This document shows, piece by piece, positions 36,862 through 45,225 of a stretch of DNA of 64,000 nt. The stretch is from Streptomyces odontomachi (GTDB lineage: Bacteria > Actinomycetota > Actinomycetes > Streptomycetales > Streptomycetaceae), in contig NZ_JAMJWG010000003.1 of the NCBI RefSeq assembly GCF_024435355.1, positions 558,001-622,000 on the forward strand, written 5' to 3'. A program made the translations under genes and the position numbers. The stretch's first letter is position 1; each line of letters starts with the position of its first letter. A model generated the notes under the pieces. The model saw only the letters and a list, made by a program, of their open reading frames with translations. It did not search any database and was not told where the DNA came from.

Positions 36862-36945
36862 GCGCGGGTGGCGGAATAGGCAGACGCGCTGGATTCAGGT
36901 TCCAGTGCCCGCAAGGGCGTGGGGGTTCAACTCCCCCCTCGCGCA
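36862..36945 (+). tRNA. tRNA-Leu (CAG anticodon)
   Basis: Acceptor arms GCGCGGG and CTCGCGC pair (one G-T), followed by discriminator A; CCA is not encoded. The D-arm has GCGGAATAGGCAGACGCGC, the anticodon arm CTGGA-TTCAGGT-TCCAG shows anticodon CAG, a variable arm (TGCCCGCAAGGGCG) marks the leucine type, and the T-arm is GGGGGTTCAACTCCCCC. Confidence 0.96.
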
Positions 36946-36950
36946 CTTCG

Positions 36951-36979
36951 AGAAACCCCAGTTCATCTGGGGTTTTTCT
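36951..36979 (+). terminator. Rho-independent terminator of tRNA-Leu
   Basis: AGAAACCCCAG pairs with CTGGGGTTTTTCT around a TTCAT loop, with a five-T run, directly after the tRNA. Confidence 0.92.
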
Positions 36980-37175
36980 CATGTTCGGAGCCTTGTGCGG
37001 TCAATCGCGTGGCCAGGGGAAGCAAGCCCTTCGGGGCGTGCCGGTGAAATGCATCACATGTGCTTTCCGGCCTCGGTGCACCGCGCAACTTCCCGCGCAG
37101 CTTCCCGGGCGGATGCCGGGCCGGGTGGTGGTGGATCCCGCAGCCCGCGGGACCGCGGGAACCAGGGAAGAGCTC

Positions 37176-38171
37176 TTAGCGGGCGGGGTCCGGGTCCGTC
37201 ACCGTGCCCACGTTCAGGCATGCGGCCCACGGGAAGTTCCTGATGCTTTCGTAACCCCCTGAAGAGGACATTCCGGGTGGCGTGGCATGGAGTTCGGTGG
37301 CGAACCCGAAGGTCTCCGCGTTGTCCACGTTGAACGCCCCGTAGTCCTGGAGCGCCTTGTACACCCGCTGTTGCGCGGTGTTGAGCCCCGACGGGTTGGC
37401 GCAGGCCCCGGACCTGTCCATCCAGATGTACTGGCCCTCGTGCATGGGCCCGGATTCGTCGCCGTCCGTGCGCGTGGCCGGGTAGGCCCACTGGTTGTCG
37501 TTGTCCGGCGTGCCGTACACCAAGGCGTGATCGATACCGTTGTCCCAGTCGTCCTGCGTGATCACCCCGGCCATCCGGGAGAGCCCGGCGCCGGTGGGGG
37601 CGCCCCCTTCCTCGATATCCCAGGACGTGCTGTCCGGGTGGGAGATCGCCCCGAACTGGCAGCTCGGCGTGCCGTTGGTGACCTTGAGTTCCCAGCACTC
37701 GAAGGCGTAGGAGCCGTCGGCGGAGATGACCACGGCCCAGCCGTCCACGTGGTCGGTGACGTTCCAGGACGGGTCCCAGGGCATCGTGTAGCTGCCGAAC
37801 GGGTCGCCCCAGTCGGGCTGCCGTGGCGTGACCTTGTACGTGGGAGTGCCGGCGCTCGCCTGGTAGATCCCGGCGGCGGACTCCGGGCCCCAGCCGAAGT
37901 TCGCGTCGTAGGCGGCGCTGCCGAACATCGCCGCCAGGGTCGCGGAGTCCTCGTCCTGCTGGGGGGCGTTGCCGGTGACGCCGAGGTTGATCGGATCGGA
38001 GTCGACGAAGTACCGGCTCCCCGCGGTGATCTGCGCGCCGGCCTTCGTGACGGGGTTCACGCCGGCTTCCGCGGCGGGGATCGTGGTCTGTGCGTGGGCG
38101 GTGCCGAGGCAGGCGGTGACGCCGAGGAGGAGGATCGCCGCGGGCAGCGCTGTCCGGGCCAAGGTGCGCAT
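37176..38171 (-). CDS. Secreted protein of unknown function
   Basis: A 331-residue protein with a clear signal peptide (RTLARTALPAAILLLGVTAC); VTAC could be a lipobox, or signal peptidase I could cut after AHA. The mature part is rich in Trp, Tyr, Asp and Gly (DPSWNVTDHVDGWAVVISAD, YAFECWELKV, NDNQWAYPATRTDGD) and has two pairs of cysteines, suggesting a disulfide-bonded, possibly beta-rich extracellular fold. I do not recognise the family. AAGGAAG lies seven bases before the ATG. It stands alone beside the tRNA, so acquisition at the tRNA is conceivable but no integrase is near. Confidence 0.75.
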   Translation of the reverse strand: MRTLARTALPAAILLLGVTACLGTAHAQTTIPAAEAGVNPVTKAGAQITAGSRYFVDSDPINLGVTGNAPQQDEDSATLAAMFGSAAYDANFGWGPESAAGIYQASAGTPTYKVTPRQPDWGDPFGSYTMPWDPSWNVTDHVDGWAVVISADGSYAFECWELKVTNGTPSCQFGAISHPDSTSWDIEEGGAPTGAGLSRMAGVITQDDWDNGIDHALVYGTPDNDNQWAYPATRTDGDESGPMHEGQYIWMDRSGACANPSGLNTAQQRVYKALQDYGAFNVDNAETFGFATELHATPPGMSSSGGYESIRNFPWAACLNVGTVTDPDPAR

Positions 38172-38559
38172 CTGTCAGCTTCCTTTCACTGAGGCCTTCG
38201 CCTGAAGGGCTGAAGCAGCACGCCGGGTCTCGCGTGGAAGGTGGCGGGCAGCGCCATGGTTCTGTGGCGCGGAGCGGCGCACAAGCGCACCGGCCGCGCT
38301 CGGCGCGCGGATGACAGGACTGTGCCTCGCTGACACCCCCGCTCATGCGCGACGGCCGTTCCCTCGGGATGCGCCGGCGCGCCCGTGCGCAGGCTGCGGA
38401 CATCAAAAAAGCGCAGGTGAGCCGTGCCTTCCTGGCACCGCTCACCTGCGCGTCCCCACCCGCTTGCGTGTCACGTGTCACGTGCCGCTCGCGTCATGTT
38501 CCGGCCACGTCATGTTCCGGCCGCGCGCCCGGCATCCGCTCGCCGGGGCGCGTCCGGTG
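38172..38559. other. Gene-free stretch downstream of azoreductase
   Basis: It holds the azoreductase terminator (separate entry), the promoter of the secreted-protein gene and a direct repeat GTCATGTTCCGGCC near 38493 and 38509. No gene is supportable. Confidence 0.5.
38405..38451 (-). terminator. Rho-independent terminator of the azoreductase gene
   Basis: GCGCAGGTGAGC (38411-38422) pairs with GCTCACCTGCGC (38440-38451), with an inner GTGCC/GGCAC stem and a TTCCT loop. On the minus strand it is followed by six U (38405-38410). Confidence 0.92.
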
Positions 38560-39219
38560 TCACGCCTGCGCGCCGGCGAGGCGTTCGGCGAGGGCCTTGG
38601 CCTTCGTGGTCGCGTCCTCATGGGCCTTGGCGCGGGAGGCCTCGGCCAGCGGGAGGAGGTCCTTCATCGCCGGCACGGTGGCCGCCAGGGTGAGTTCCGA
38701 CACGATGAAGTCGACCTCGGCACCGAACATCTGGGAAAGCAGCGCCTGAAGGTAGCTCTGCGCGTACTCGTACGGCGCGCGCGGGGTGCCGGGCGAGTAG
38801 CCGCCGCCGCGGGTGGCGACGACCGTGATCGGAAGGCCCTTCACGGAGGGGTTCTCACCGGCGGTGCGGCCCACCACGATCACCTGGTCCAGCCAGGCCT
38901 TGAGGGTCGACGGGATCGTGAAGTTGTACATCGGGGCGCCGATCACCACCGCGTCCGCCGCCTCGAACTCCTCCACCAGCTTCAGGCGCTGCGCGTACGC
39001 CGCCGCCTGCTCGGGCGTGTGCGCGGCGGGGTCGGTCATGAACGCGGTGGCAGCGTGCCGGTCGATGTGCGGCACGGGGTCGGTGGCGAGGTCGCGGTAG
39101 ATCACCGTGCCTTCCGGGTGCTGTTCTTCCCATGTCCTGCGGAAGGCCTCCGTGAGGGCCCGGGACGCGGAGTCCGAACCGGGGTGCACGGACGAGTCGA
39201 TGTGCAGCAGGGTGGCCAT
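38560..39219 (-). CDS. azoR: FMN-dependent NADH-azoreductase
   Basis: A 219-residue flavodoxin-like protein. Visible features are LLHIDSSVHPGSDSASRALT (FMN phosphate loop), VVIGAPMYNFTIPSTLKAWL (conserved PMYNF) and VVATRGGGY. It reduces quinones and azo compounds by two electrons with FMN and NADH. AGGAGA precedes ATG 39219. It is divergent from an HxlR regulator, the usual arrangement for electrophile-inducible azoreductases, and has its own terminator. Confidence 0.93.
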   Translation of the reverse strand: MATLLHIDSSVHPGSDSASRALTEAFRRTWEEQHPEGTVIYRDLATDPVPHIDRHAATAFMTDPAAHTPEQAAAYAQRLKLVEEFEAADAVVIGAPMYNFTIPSTLKAWLDQVIVVGRTAGENPSVKGLPITVVATRGGGYSPGTPRAPYEYAQSYLQALLSQMFGAEVDFIVSELTLAATVPAMKDLLPLAEASRAKAHEDATTKAKALAERLAGAQA

Positions 39220-39375
39220 GTCGTTCTCCTATGAGCAGCGAGACAGTCGACGGGGGGACAAGGGGCAGTCGAGTGGCTGCGGCGGGTGGTCAGGCCGCGC
39301 TCGTACTGTCGTCGACTCCGTCGTGAGCTCTGCCACGAGCTCGCACTGTCATTGAGTACGTAGCTATTACTACCA

Positions 39376-39420
39376 TAGGTGCTTACTTTTTTTCACCTAC
39401 TCCCGTGAACGCAGTACTCT
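39376..39420. promoter_or_regulatory. HxlR promoter and candidate operator
   Basis: TACTCT (39415-39420) lies six bases before the HxlR ATG and no Shine-Dalgarno precedes that ATG, indicating a leaderless transcript. TAGGTG (39376-39381) and CACCTA (39394-39399) form an inverted repeat over the -35 region in an AT-rich segment, a likely site for the HxlR protein controlling both divergent genes. Confidence 0.5.
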
Positions 39421-39426
39421 GCATGC

Positions 39427-39840
39427 ATGGCGGTAGACGGCATCAAGGACGAGCCGGTGTGCACGAGTGAGGAATCCGCTTGCATGCCGGACGACGCAGC
39501 ATGCACGAAGGTCGACGACGGCATGGCCCGCGTCTTCAGCCTGCTCGGAAAGCGCTGGTCGGGGCTGGTCATCGCGGTCCTCATGCAGCGACCGGTGCAC
39601 TTCGCCGAGCTACGCCGGGCCATCCCGGGCATCAGCGAGCGGATGCTCTCCGACCGGCTGACCGAGCTCGGGGCCGTCGGACTGGTCGTACGCGAGGTGA
39701 CCGAGGGCCCGCCGCTGCGGGTGTCGTACCGCCTGACGGAGGCCGGCGCCGCGCTGGGCCCTGCGCTCAACCAGCTGGGGAAGTGGGCCGAGACCTACCT
39801 CCCCGAGAACGGCCGCTGCCCGGAGCAGTTCCGCAAGTAG
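39427..39840 (+). CDS. HxlR-family regulator with N-terminal cysteines
   Basis: A 137-residue winged-helix protein: FSLLGKRWSGLVIAVLMQRP, FAELRRAIPGISERMLSDRL and LTELGAVGLVVREV mark the HxlR fold. Three cysteines in the first 26 residues (PVCTSEESACMPDDAACTK) are spaced as in redox- or quinone-sensing HxlR proteins such as YodB and QorR, where cysteine alkylation or oxidation releases DNA. Divergent pairing with azoR supports control by quinones or disulfide stress. Confidence 0.88.
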   Translation: MAVDGIKDEPVCTSEESACMPDDAACTKVDDGMARVFSLLGKRWSGLVIAVLMQRPVHFAELRRAIPGISERMLSDRLTELGAVGLVVREVTEGPPLRVSYRLTEAGAALGPALNQLGKWAETYLPENGRCPEQFRK

Positions 39841-39932
39841 CCGGGACGGCGAGGGTGTTGAGCGGTTCGCCGGGCTGGGGTGGGCCGCCGGCTCGTTGGG
39901 GAGGGCGCGGCGTGTTCGAGCGGTGTGACGAG

Positions 39933-39965
39933 TTGTCCACAGCCGCGTTCGTCGAGTTATCCACA
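39933..39965. promoter_or_regulatory. Pair of DnaA-box-like sites
   Basis: TTGTCCACA (39933-39941) and TTATCCACA (39957-39965) lie in the same orientation, 24 bases apart, upstream of the DUF2252 gene. Confidence 0.55.
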
Positions 39966-40084
39966 GGCTGTGCCGCGCTCGGGCGGACGGCGGTACGGTC
40001 GAGGCGCATTGATGGGAGGGGCGTTGGTGCGCACGGTCGGTGGGTGCGATCGACGCCGGTGACGGCCAGGCGGGGGTGAGCGGC

Positions 40085-41581
40085 ATGACCGGGTCCGGTG
40101 ACGAGGCCTCGGAATGCGGTGCGGAAGGGCTGATTCCGACGCAGCGTGAGGGGTCCGGCCAGCAGGTGGCGGGCGAGGAATGGCGCGCAGCCGGGCCCGT
40201 GCGGTTGCCCCGGGTCCACGGGTTCGCGCCGCGGACGCCGCAGGGCTCCCCGAAGCAGGAGGGCAGCGACCTCAGGCATGCGGTGCCGCGTTCCTCCCAC
40301 GCAGAGTTGGTGGTCGACGCATCCCGCCCCGACGCCGTGACCGTCGTGGAGCGGTCCAACGCGGGCCGCCTCACCGACCTCGTGCCGATCAGGGTCGGCC
40401 GGATGGCCGCGACCCCCTTCGCGTTCCTGCGCGGGTCCGCCGGCCTCATGGCGTACGACCTCGCGCGCACACCCCTGACCGGCGTCGGCGTACAGATCTG
40501 CGGCGACGCCCACGCGGCCAACTTCGGCCTCTACGCGGACGCCCGCGGCGGCCTCATCATCGACCTGAACGACTTCGACGAGACCGTCCACGGCCCCTGG
40601 GAATGGGACGTCAAACGACTCGCCGCGTCTCTGGTGCTCGCCGGCCGCGAGGCCGGGGCGGACGAACACGCCTGCCGATCCGCCGCTTTCGACGCCGTCG
40701 GCGCCTACCGCCGCACCATGCGGCTACTGGCCAAGCTCCCCGCACTCGAGGCCTGGCAAGCCATCGCGGACGAGGAACTGGTCTCGCACACCGACGCACA
40801 CGATCTGCTCGGCACCCTGGAGCGCGTCTCGCAGAAGGCGATGAAGAACACCAGCGGCCGGTTCGCGGCCAGATCCACCGAGCGGACCGAGGAGGGCGGG
40901 CGCCGCTTCGTCGATGCGCCACCGGTGCTGCGCCGGGTGCCGGACGGCGAGGCGGCAGCGGTCGCCGCTGCGCTCGGTCACTGGGTCGACACGCTTCCGG
41001 AGGACCTGCTGCCGTTGATCGAGCGCCATGCGATCCACGACGTGGCCTTCCGCGTCGTGGGCACCGGCAGCGTCGGCACCCGCTCCTACGTGGTGCTGCT
41101 GCTCGACCACCGTGGTGAGCCGCTGGTCCTCCAGGTGAAGGAGGCCAGACCGTCGGCGCTGCTGCCGTACCTGCCGGCCGCCGGGTTCAAGGTCCCCGAG
41201 GTGGTGCACGAGGGCTGCCGCGTGGTGCTCGGCCAGCGCCGGATGCAGATCGTCAGCGATCCGCTGCTGGGCTGGACCCGAGTCGACGGAAGGCCGTTCC
41301 AGGTGCGCCAGTTCCGCAACCGCAAGGGCAGCGTGGATCCGGCAGCGCTCGCCCCCGGCCAGCTCGACGACTACGGCCGGATGACCGGAGCCCTCCTGGC
41401 CCGCGCCCACGCCCACAGCGTCGACCCCCGCCTGATCGCCGGGTACTGCGGCAAGGGTGACGTCCTGGACGAGGCGATATCCACCTTCGCGGTCGCCTAC
41501 GCGGACCGCACCGAGGCTGACCACGCGGTCCTGGTCGCGGGCATACGAGAAGGCCGGATATCCGCGGAGACGGGAGTGTGA
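40085..41581 (+). CDS. DUF2252 family protein
   Basis: A 498-residue protein. DUF2252 marks include MAATPFAFLRGSAGLMAYDL, VQICGDAHAANFGLYAD, LIIDLNDFDETVHGPWEWD (kinase-like GDxHxxN and DFDE motifs) and VLQVKEARPSAL. The fold resembles aminoglycoside phosphotransferase or protein kinase-like enzymes, but the substrate is unknown. ATG 40085 lies after GGGGGTGAG. Its stop overlaps a possible GTG start of the J-domain gene, so the two are probably co-transcribed. Confidence 0.88.
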   Translation: MTGSGDEASECGAEGLIPTQREGSGQQVAGEEWRAAGPVRLPRVHGFAPRTPQGSPKQEGSDLRHAVPRSSHAELVVDASRPDAVTVVERSNAGRLTDLVPIRVGRMAATPFAFLRGSAGLMAYDLARTPLTGVGVQICGDAHAANFGLYADARGGLIIDLNDFDETVHGPWEWDVKRLAASLVLAGREAGADEHACRSAAFDAVGAYRRTMRLLAKLPALEAWQAIADEELVSHTDAHDLLGTLERVSQKAMKNTSGRFAARSTERTEEGGRRFVDAPPVLRRVPDGEAAAVAAALGHWVDTLPEDLLPLIERHAIHDVAFRVVGTGSVGTRSYVVLLLDHRGEPLVLQVKEARPSALLPYLPAAGFKVPEVVHEGCRVVLGQRRMQIVSDPLLGWTRVDGRPFQVRQFRNRKGSVDPAALAPGQLDDYGRMTGALLARAHAHSVDPRLIAGYCGKGDVLDEAISTFAVAYADRTEADHAVLVAGIREGRISAETGV

Positions 41582-41628
41582 GCGGCGGTCACCGAAGGGC
41601 GAAGGCGACCACCGTCTACGCTGGACGG

Positions 41629-42795
41629 GTGACGACCCCGGAAGCCGAGCCACCCCAGACCGTCCCCCCTGCTGAGGCAGCCGCCGAGGCCCCCGTGGAG
41701 GAGCCCCGGGGCGCCCGGGAGCCCGGGGGCGGGGGACCTGCCGCGGAGCAGCAGAAGTCTCCGGAGGACGGCGGCGCGGCCGGTGCGACGGGTGCGGCCG
41801 GTGTGGCCGGTATGGCGGGTGTGGCCGGTACGGCTGGTACGGCTGGTGCGACCGGTGAAGCCGGTGCCGCGAGTGGGGCGGGCACCGCGAGTGATGCGCA
41901 CCCCGAAAGTGATGCGCACCCTGCCAGCGATGCGCACTCCGAAAGGGACGCCGGTCCTGAAGGGGGTGCCGGTGCTGAAGGGGGTGCCGGTGCTGCGGGT
42001 GAGGCCGGTTCCGGGGCGGCGGAGCGGCCCGAGGAGCGGCTGGAGCGGGCCGTGCGTGTCGCAGAGCAGGCGCTGATCGAGTTCGAGATCGCGGTCGAGA
42101 CCTTCCGTATCGAGGTGGAGAACTTCTCGCGGTTGCACCACCAGAAGCTCGGCCCCATGTACTCCCGGCTGGACGAGCTGGATGCGCAGATCGCCGAGGC
42201 CAAGGCGGCGCGCACCGGCGACCCGGAGGACGTCCGGGCGGCGGACGAGGCACGGGCCCGGGTCATGCCGATGCCGGACGTCACAGAGCTGTTCCACGAC
42301 TGGCTGGACAGTGACGGCCTCTCGCCCGAGGCAGCCGCCATGCTCACCGAACAGCAGGTACGCCCGCCGGAGCGGGTCCGGCCCAGCGACGAAGTCCGCA
42401 AGCTCTACCGCGAGCTGGTCCGCGAGGCCCACCCCGACCTGGCACAGGACGAGAAGGAACGCGCACGGCGTGACGAGTTCATCGCCCGGGTGAACGCTGC
42501 GTACGGACGCGGCGACGAGACGTTGCTGCGCGAGCTGGCGCAGGAGTGGGCGGCGGGCCCGCTGCCGGAGGAGCGCCGGCCCAGCAGGAGCGAGGAGCTG
42601 TACGCCCGTCTGGAGTGGCTGGCGCACCGCAAGGAGCTGCTGACCATGGTGGCCCGGGACCTGGAGGAGAGCGCGATCGGCTCGATGCTGAGGATGGCTC
42701 CCGAGGACCCCGACAGCCTTCTGGACGAGATCGCTGAACAGCTCCTTGCCCAGGTCGCCGAACGCGAGACGGAGCTGGCCGGACTGCTGGGCTGA
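41629..42795 (+). CDS. J-domain protein with coiled coil
   Basis: A 388-residue protein. The first 120 residues are low-complexity (Ala/Gly/Thr then SDAHPESDAHPASDAHSERD repeats). A coiled coil follows (LERAVRVAEQALIEFEIAVE), and then a J domain with VRKLYRELVREAHPDLAQDE containing the HPD tripeptide that stimulates Hsp70/DnaK. It lacks the Gly/Phe and zinc domains of DnaJ, so it is probably a specialised co-chaperone. GTG 41629 is suggested by TACGCT six bases upstream (leaderless); GTG 41578 overlapping the DUF2252 stop is the alternative. Confidence 0.75.
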   Translation: MTTPEAEPPQTVPPAEAAAEAPVEEPRGAREPGGGGPAAEQQKSPEDGGAAGATGAAGVAGMAGVAGTAGTAGATGEAGAASGAGTASDAHPESDAHPASDAHSERDAGPEGGAGAEGGAGAAGEAGSGAAERPEERLERAVRVAEQALIEFEIAVETFRIEVENFSRLHHQKLGPMYSRLDELDAQIAEAKAARTGDPEDVRAADEARARVMPMPDVTELFHDWLDSDGLSPEAAAMLTEQQVRPPERVRPSDEVRKLYRELVREAHPDLAQDEKERARRDEFIARVNAAYGRGDETLLRELAQEWAAGPLPEERRPSRSEELYARLEWLAHRKELLTMVARDLEESAIGSMLRMAPEDPDSLLDEIAEQLLAQVAERETELAGLLG

Positions 42796-42992
42796 GCCGT
42801 CGGGAAGCACCTTCGTGCAGAGCGGGCGCGCGCCGTCATCGCGCCGTCATGCTGAGCCCGGCGGACGCGCACCTTCGTGCCGGCCTGTGGACGGGGGCGT
42901 TCATGCCGAGCCCGTCGGATGCGTACGTTCAGGTGGGACGGGCCTCGTCCGGACCGGCCCGGTGGGTTCGTCGGTCCGGTAGGTTCGATGGC

Positions 42993-43340
42993 ATGACTTT
43001 CGATTCTGGGGTGCCCACGGTGGCGGTGAGCGATCTCGCGAGCGGCGACTTTCTGCTGGACGTCCGCGAGGACGACGAATGGGACGCAGGGCATGCGGAG
43101 ACGGCGTTGCACATCCCGATGAGCGAGTTCGTGGCACGCTACGGCGAGCTGACCGAGGCCGCGCCGGAGGCCGGCAGGGTCCATGTGATCTGCAAGGCCG
43201 GAGGCCGCTCGGCCCAGGTGACCATGTACCTGCGCCAGCAGGGCGTGGACGCCGTGAACGTGGATGGCGGTATGCACGCCTGGGCCGCATCCGGCCGCCC
43301 CGTCGTGGACGACAAGGGTGCACCGGGCGAGGTCATCTGA
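42993..43340 (+). CDS. Single-domain rhodanese
   Basis: A 115-residue rhodanese: LLDVREDDEWDAGHAETALH and the active-site loop HVICKAGGRSAQV with the sulfur-carrying cysteine, then NVDGGMHAWAASGRPVV. It transfers sulfane sulfur to an unknown acceptor. TAGGTT (42980-42985) lies seven bases before the ATG and no ribosome site is present, so the mRNA is probably leaderless. It converges with paaE. Confidence 0.92.
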   Translation: MTFDSGVPTVAVSDLASGDFLLDVREDDEWDAGHAETALHIPMSEFVARYGELTEAAPEAGRVHVICKAGGRSAQVTMYLRQQGVDAVNVDGGMHAWAASGRPVVDDKGAPGEVI

Positions 43341-43401
43341 CCCTTCACCGGCCCATAGCTGGTGGCGGTGGCCGGCGGAGCGAACGCTCTCCGACTGCTG
43401 C

Positions 43402-44478
43402 TCAGCGGTCGAAATCCAGCTCCACCCGCTCGGTGACCGGGTGGGATTGGCAGGCCAGTACGTAACCCGCCTCGGTCTCCTCCCGTTCCAAGGCGAAATT
43501 GCGGTCCATGCGGACGTCGCCCGCCACGAGGTAGGCGCGGCAGGTCCCGCAGACCCCGCCTTTGCACGCGTACGGGGCGTCCGGGCGGTTGCGGAGCACC
43601 GCTTCCAGCAGGGACTCGCCGTCCCGGACCGGCCAGGTGCCCGAGCGGCCGTCGAGCCGCGCGGTCACCGTGCCGCGTGCCGGCCCGGGCGCGGCACCCT
43701 CCGAAGAATCCGACGGCGCCGGGGCGCTGTCCACGCGGAAGATCTCCGCGTGGATGCGGGAGCGCCGCACCCCCAGCCCGCGCAGGGCCCGCTCGGCGCT
43801 CCGTATCAGCCCGTAGGGACCGCACAGGAACCATCCGTCGACTCGTGCCACGGGAAGCAACGCGGGCAGCAGCCCCGCCAGGCGCTCCCGGTCGAGCCGC
43901 CCGGACGGCAGACCGGTCTGGATGTCCTCCCGCGAGAGCACTGTCACCAGCTGGAACCGGTCCGGAAACCGGTCCTTCAAGTCGGCGGCCTCCTCCAGGA
44001 ACATCGTCGATGCGGCGGTGCGGTCGCTGCGGATCAGACAGAACCGGGCGTCCGGCGCACGCTCCAGCAGCGTCGTCGCGATCGACAGGACCGGGGTGAT
44101 GCCGCTTCCGCCGACCACGGCCGCGTACCGGCCGGGCGCCGGCTCCAGGGTGAAGCTGCCGGCCGGGGTCATCACCTCCAGAAAGTCCCCCGGTTCGACC
44201 TGCTTCATCGCATACGTGGAGAAGGCGCCACCCGCGACGAGCCGGACGCCGACCCGCAGATGGCGGGGGCCCGCGCCGTCGGGCGCCGGAGCCGGCGAGC
44301 AGATCGAGTAGGTGCGCCGTATCTCCCGGCCGTCCTCGGTGCGGCGCAGGGCGAGGTGCTGGCCGGGGGTGTGACGGTATTCCTCGCGCAGGTCCGGCGG
44401 GATGTCGAGGGTGAGGGCCACGGCGTCCTCGGTGAGCCGGTCGACCGCAGCCACGCGGAGCCGGTGGAATCGCGCCAT
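43402..44478 (-). CDS. paaE: Phenylacetyl-CoA epoxidase reductase PaaE
   Basis: A 358-residue flavodoxin reductase-ferredoxin fusion. FAD site: RRTYSICSP; NAD site: AVVGGSGITPVLSI. The C-terminal plant-type [2Fe-2S] domain has CKGGVCGTC and a last cysteine in VLACQSHP. It passes NADPH electrons to the PaaABCE di-iron epoxidase that attacks phenylacetyl-CoA. ATG 44478 overlaps the paaD stop (TGATG) and has GGAGG upstream. Confidence 0.95.
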   Translation of the reverse strand: MARFHRLRVAAVDRLTEDAVALTLDIPPDLREEYRHTPGQHLALRRTEDGREIRRTYSICSPAPAPDGAGPRHLRVGVRLVAGGAFSTYAMKQVEPGDFLEVMTPAGSFTLEPAPGRYAAVVGGSGITPVLSIATTLLERAPDARFCLIRSDRTAASTMFLEEAADLKDRFPDRFQLVTVLSREDIQTGLPSGRLDRERLAGLLPALLPVARVDGWFLCGPYGLIRSAERALRGLGVRRSRIHAEIFRVDSAPAPSDSSEGAAPGPARGTVTARLDGRSGTWPVRDGESLLEAVLRNRPDAPYACKGGVCGTCRAYLVAGDVRMDRNFALEREETEAGYVLACQSHPVTERVELDFDR

Positions 44479-45071
44479 CACACCTCCTTGAAGTGGTCGA
44501 ACGGCTCTCGGCACGCCCGGCACCGGCGCAGCGCCTTGCACGCGGTCGAGGAGAACCGGCTCAGCAGCTCGTTGTCGGCCGAACCGCACTGCGGGCAGTG
44601 CACCGCGCCTACGGTGTCCCGCGGTCCGGCGTCGTCCGCAGCCGGCGGAGCGCCGTGGTCACTCGCCTGCGGGCCGGCCGGGCCGGCCGTGTGCGTCGGG
44701 CCGAGGGCGAGCGGGACGGGGCCGGGGGCGCGCTGCGTTCGGGGCGGGGCGATGCCGGATTCCCGCAGCTTGCGGCGGCCTGTGTCGGAGATGTCGTCCG
44801 TCGTCCACGGCGGGGACAGCACAGGGTGGACCATGACCTCCGGGACGCCGTGCGCATGCAACACCCGCACGATGTCCGCCGACATGGTCTCGATCGCCGG
44901 GCAGCCCGTGTACGTGGGCGTCAGCTCGACCTCGACCCGGCCGGGGCCGAGGACGTGGACGTTGCGCAGCACTCCGAGCTCGTCCAGCGTGAGCACCGGA
45001 AGCTCCGGGTCGGGGACGGAACCGGCGACCCGCCGCAGCTCCTCCTCCTCCTCCTCCTCGGACGTGGCCAC
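44478..45071 (-). CDS. paaD: Fe-S maturation protein PaaD (N-terminus uncertain)
   Basis: A DUF59-type protein: RRVAGSVPDPELPVLTLDEL, LTPTYTGCPAIETMSADI, then a C-terminal zinc-ribbon-like module with HCPQCGS and CRACREPF. PaaD helps assemble the Fe-S centre of PaaE. The listed GTG start has no ribosome site. An ATG at 45232 overlaps the paaC stop and opens a different frame that runs through a Pro/Gly-rich linker to the GAG repeat at about 45045-45062, where a shift would join it to this frame. Either PaaD starts internally or there is a frameshift. The core domain is intact. Confidence 0.85.
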   Translation of the reverse strand: MATSEEEEEEELRRVAGSVPDPELPVLTLDELGVLRNVHVLGPGRVEVELTPTYTGCPAIETMSADIVRVLHAHGVPEVMVHPVLSPPWTTDDISDTGRRKLRESGIAPPRTQRAPGPVPLALGPTHTAGPAGPQASDHGAPPAADDAGPRDTVGAVHCPQCGSADNELLSRFSSTACKALRRCRACREPFDHFKEV

Positions 45072-45225
45072 CCGGGTGGTGCCGGCCCGGCCGGCCCGAT
45101 GCTTCGGAGCCGGGGCGTCCGAGGGCCCGCAGTCTGCTGCCGGGGGCCCGGCTGCCCGCCGCCCGGGGGCCCGTCGTCGGGCTGCCGGCCGTCGTCGGGC
45201 TGCCGGCCGTAGGGCCGTGGACCTG

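Noticed and set aside
36839..37243. Plus-strand 134-codon frame over the tRNA
   Set aside because: It contains tRNA-Leu and its terminator; no ribosome site or domain.
36862..38171. Integrated element at tRNA-Leu
   Set aside because: No integrase and no duplicated tRNA 3' end were seen downstream within the window.
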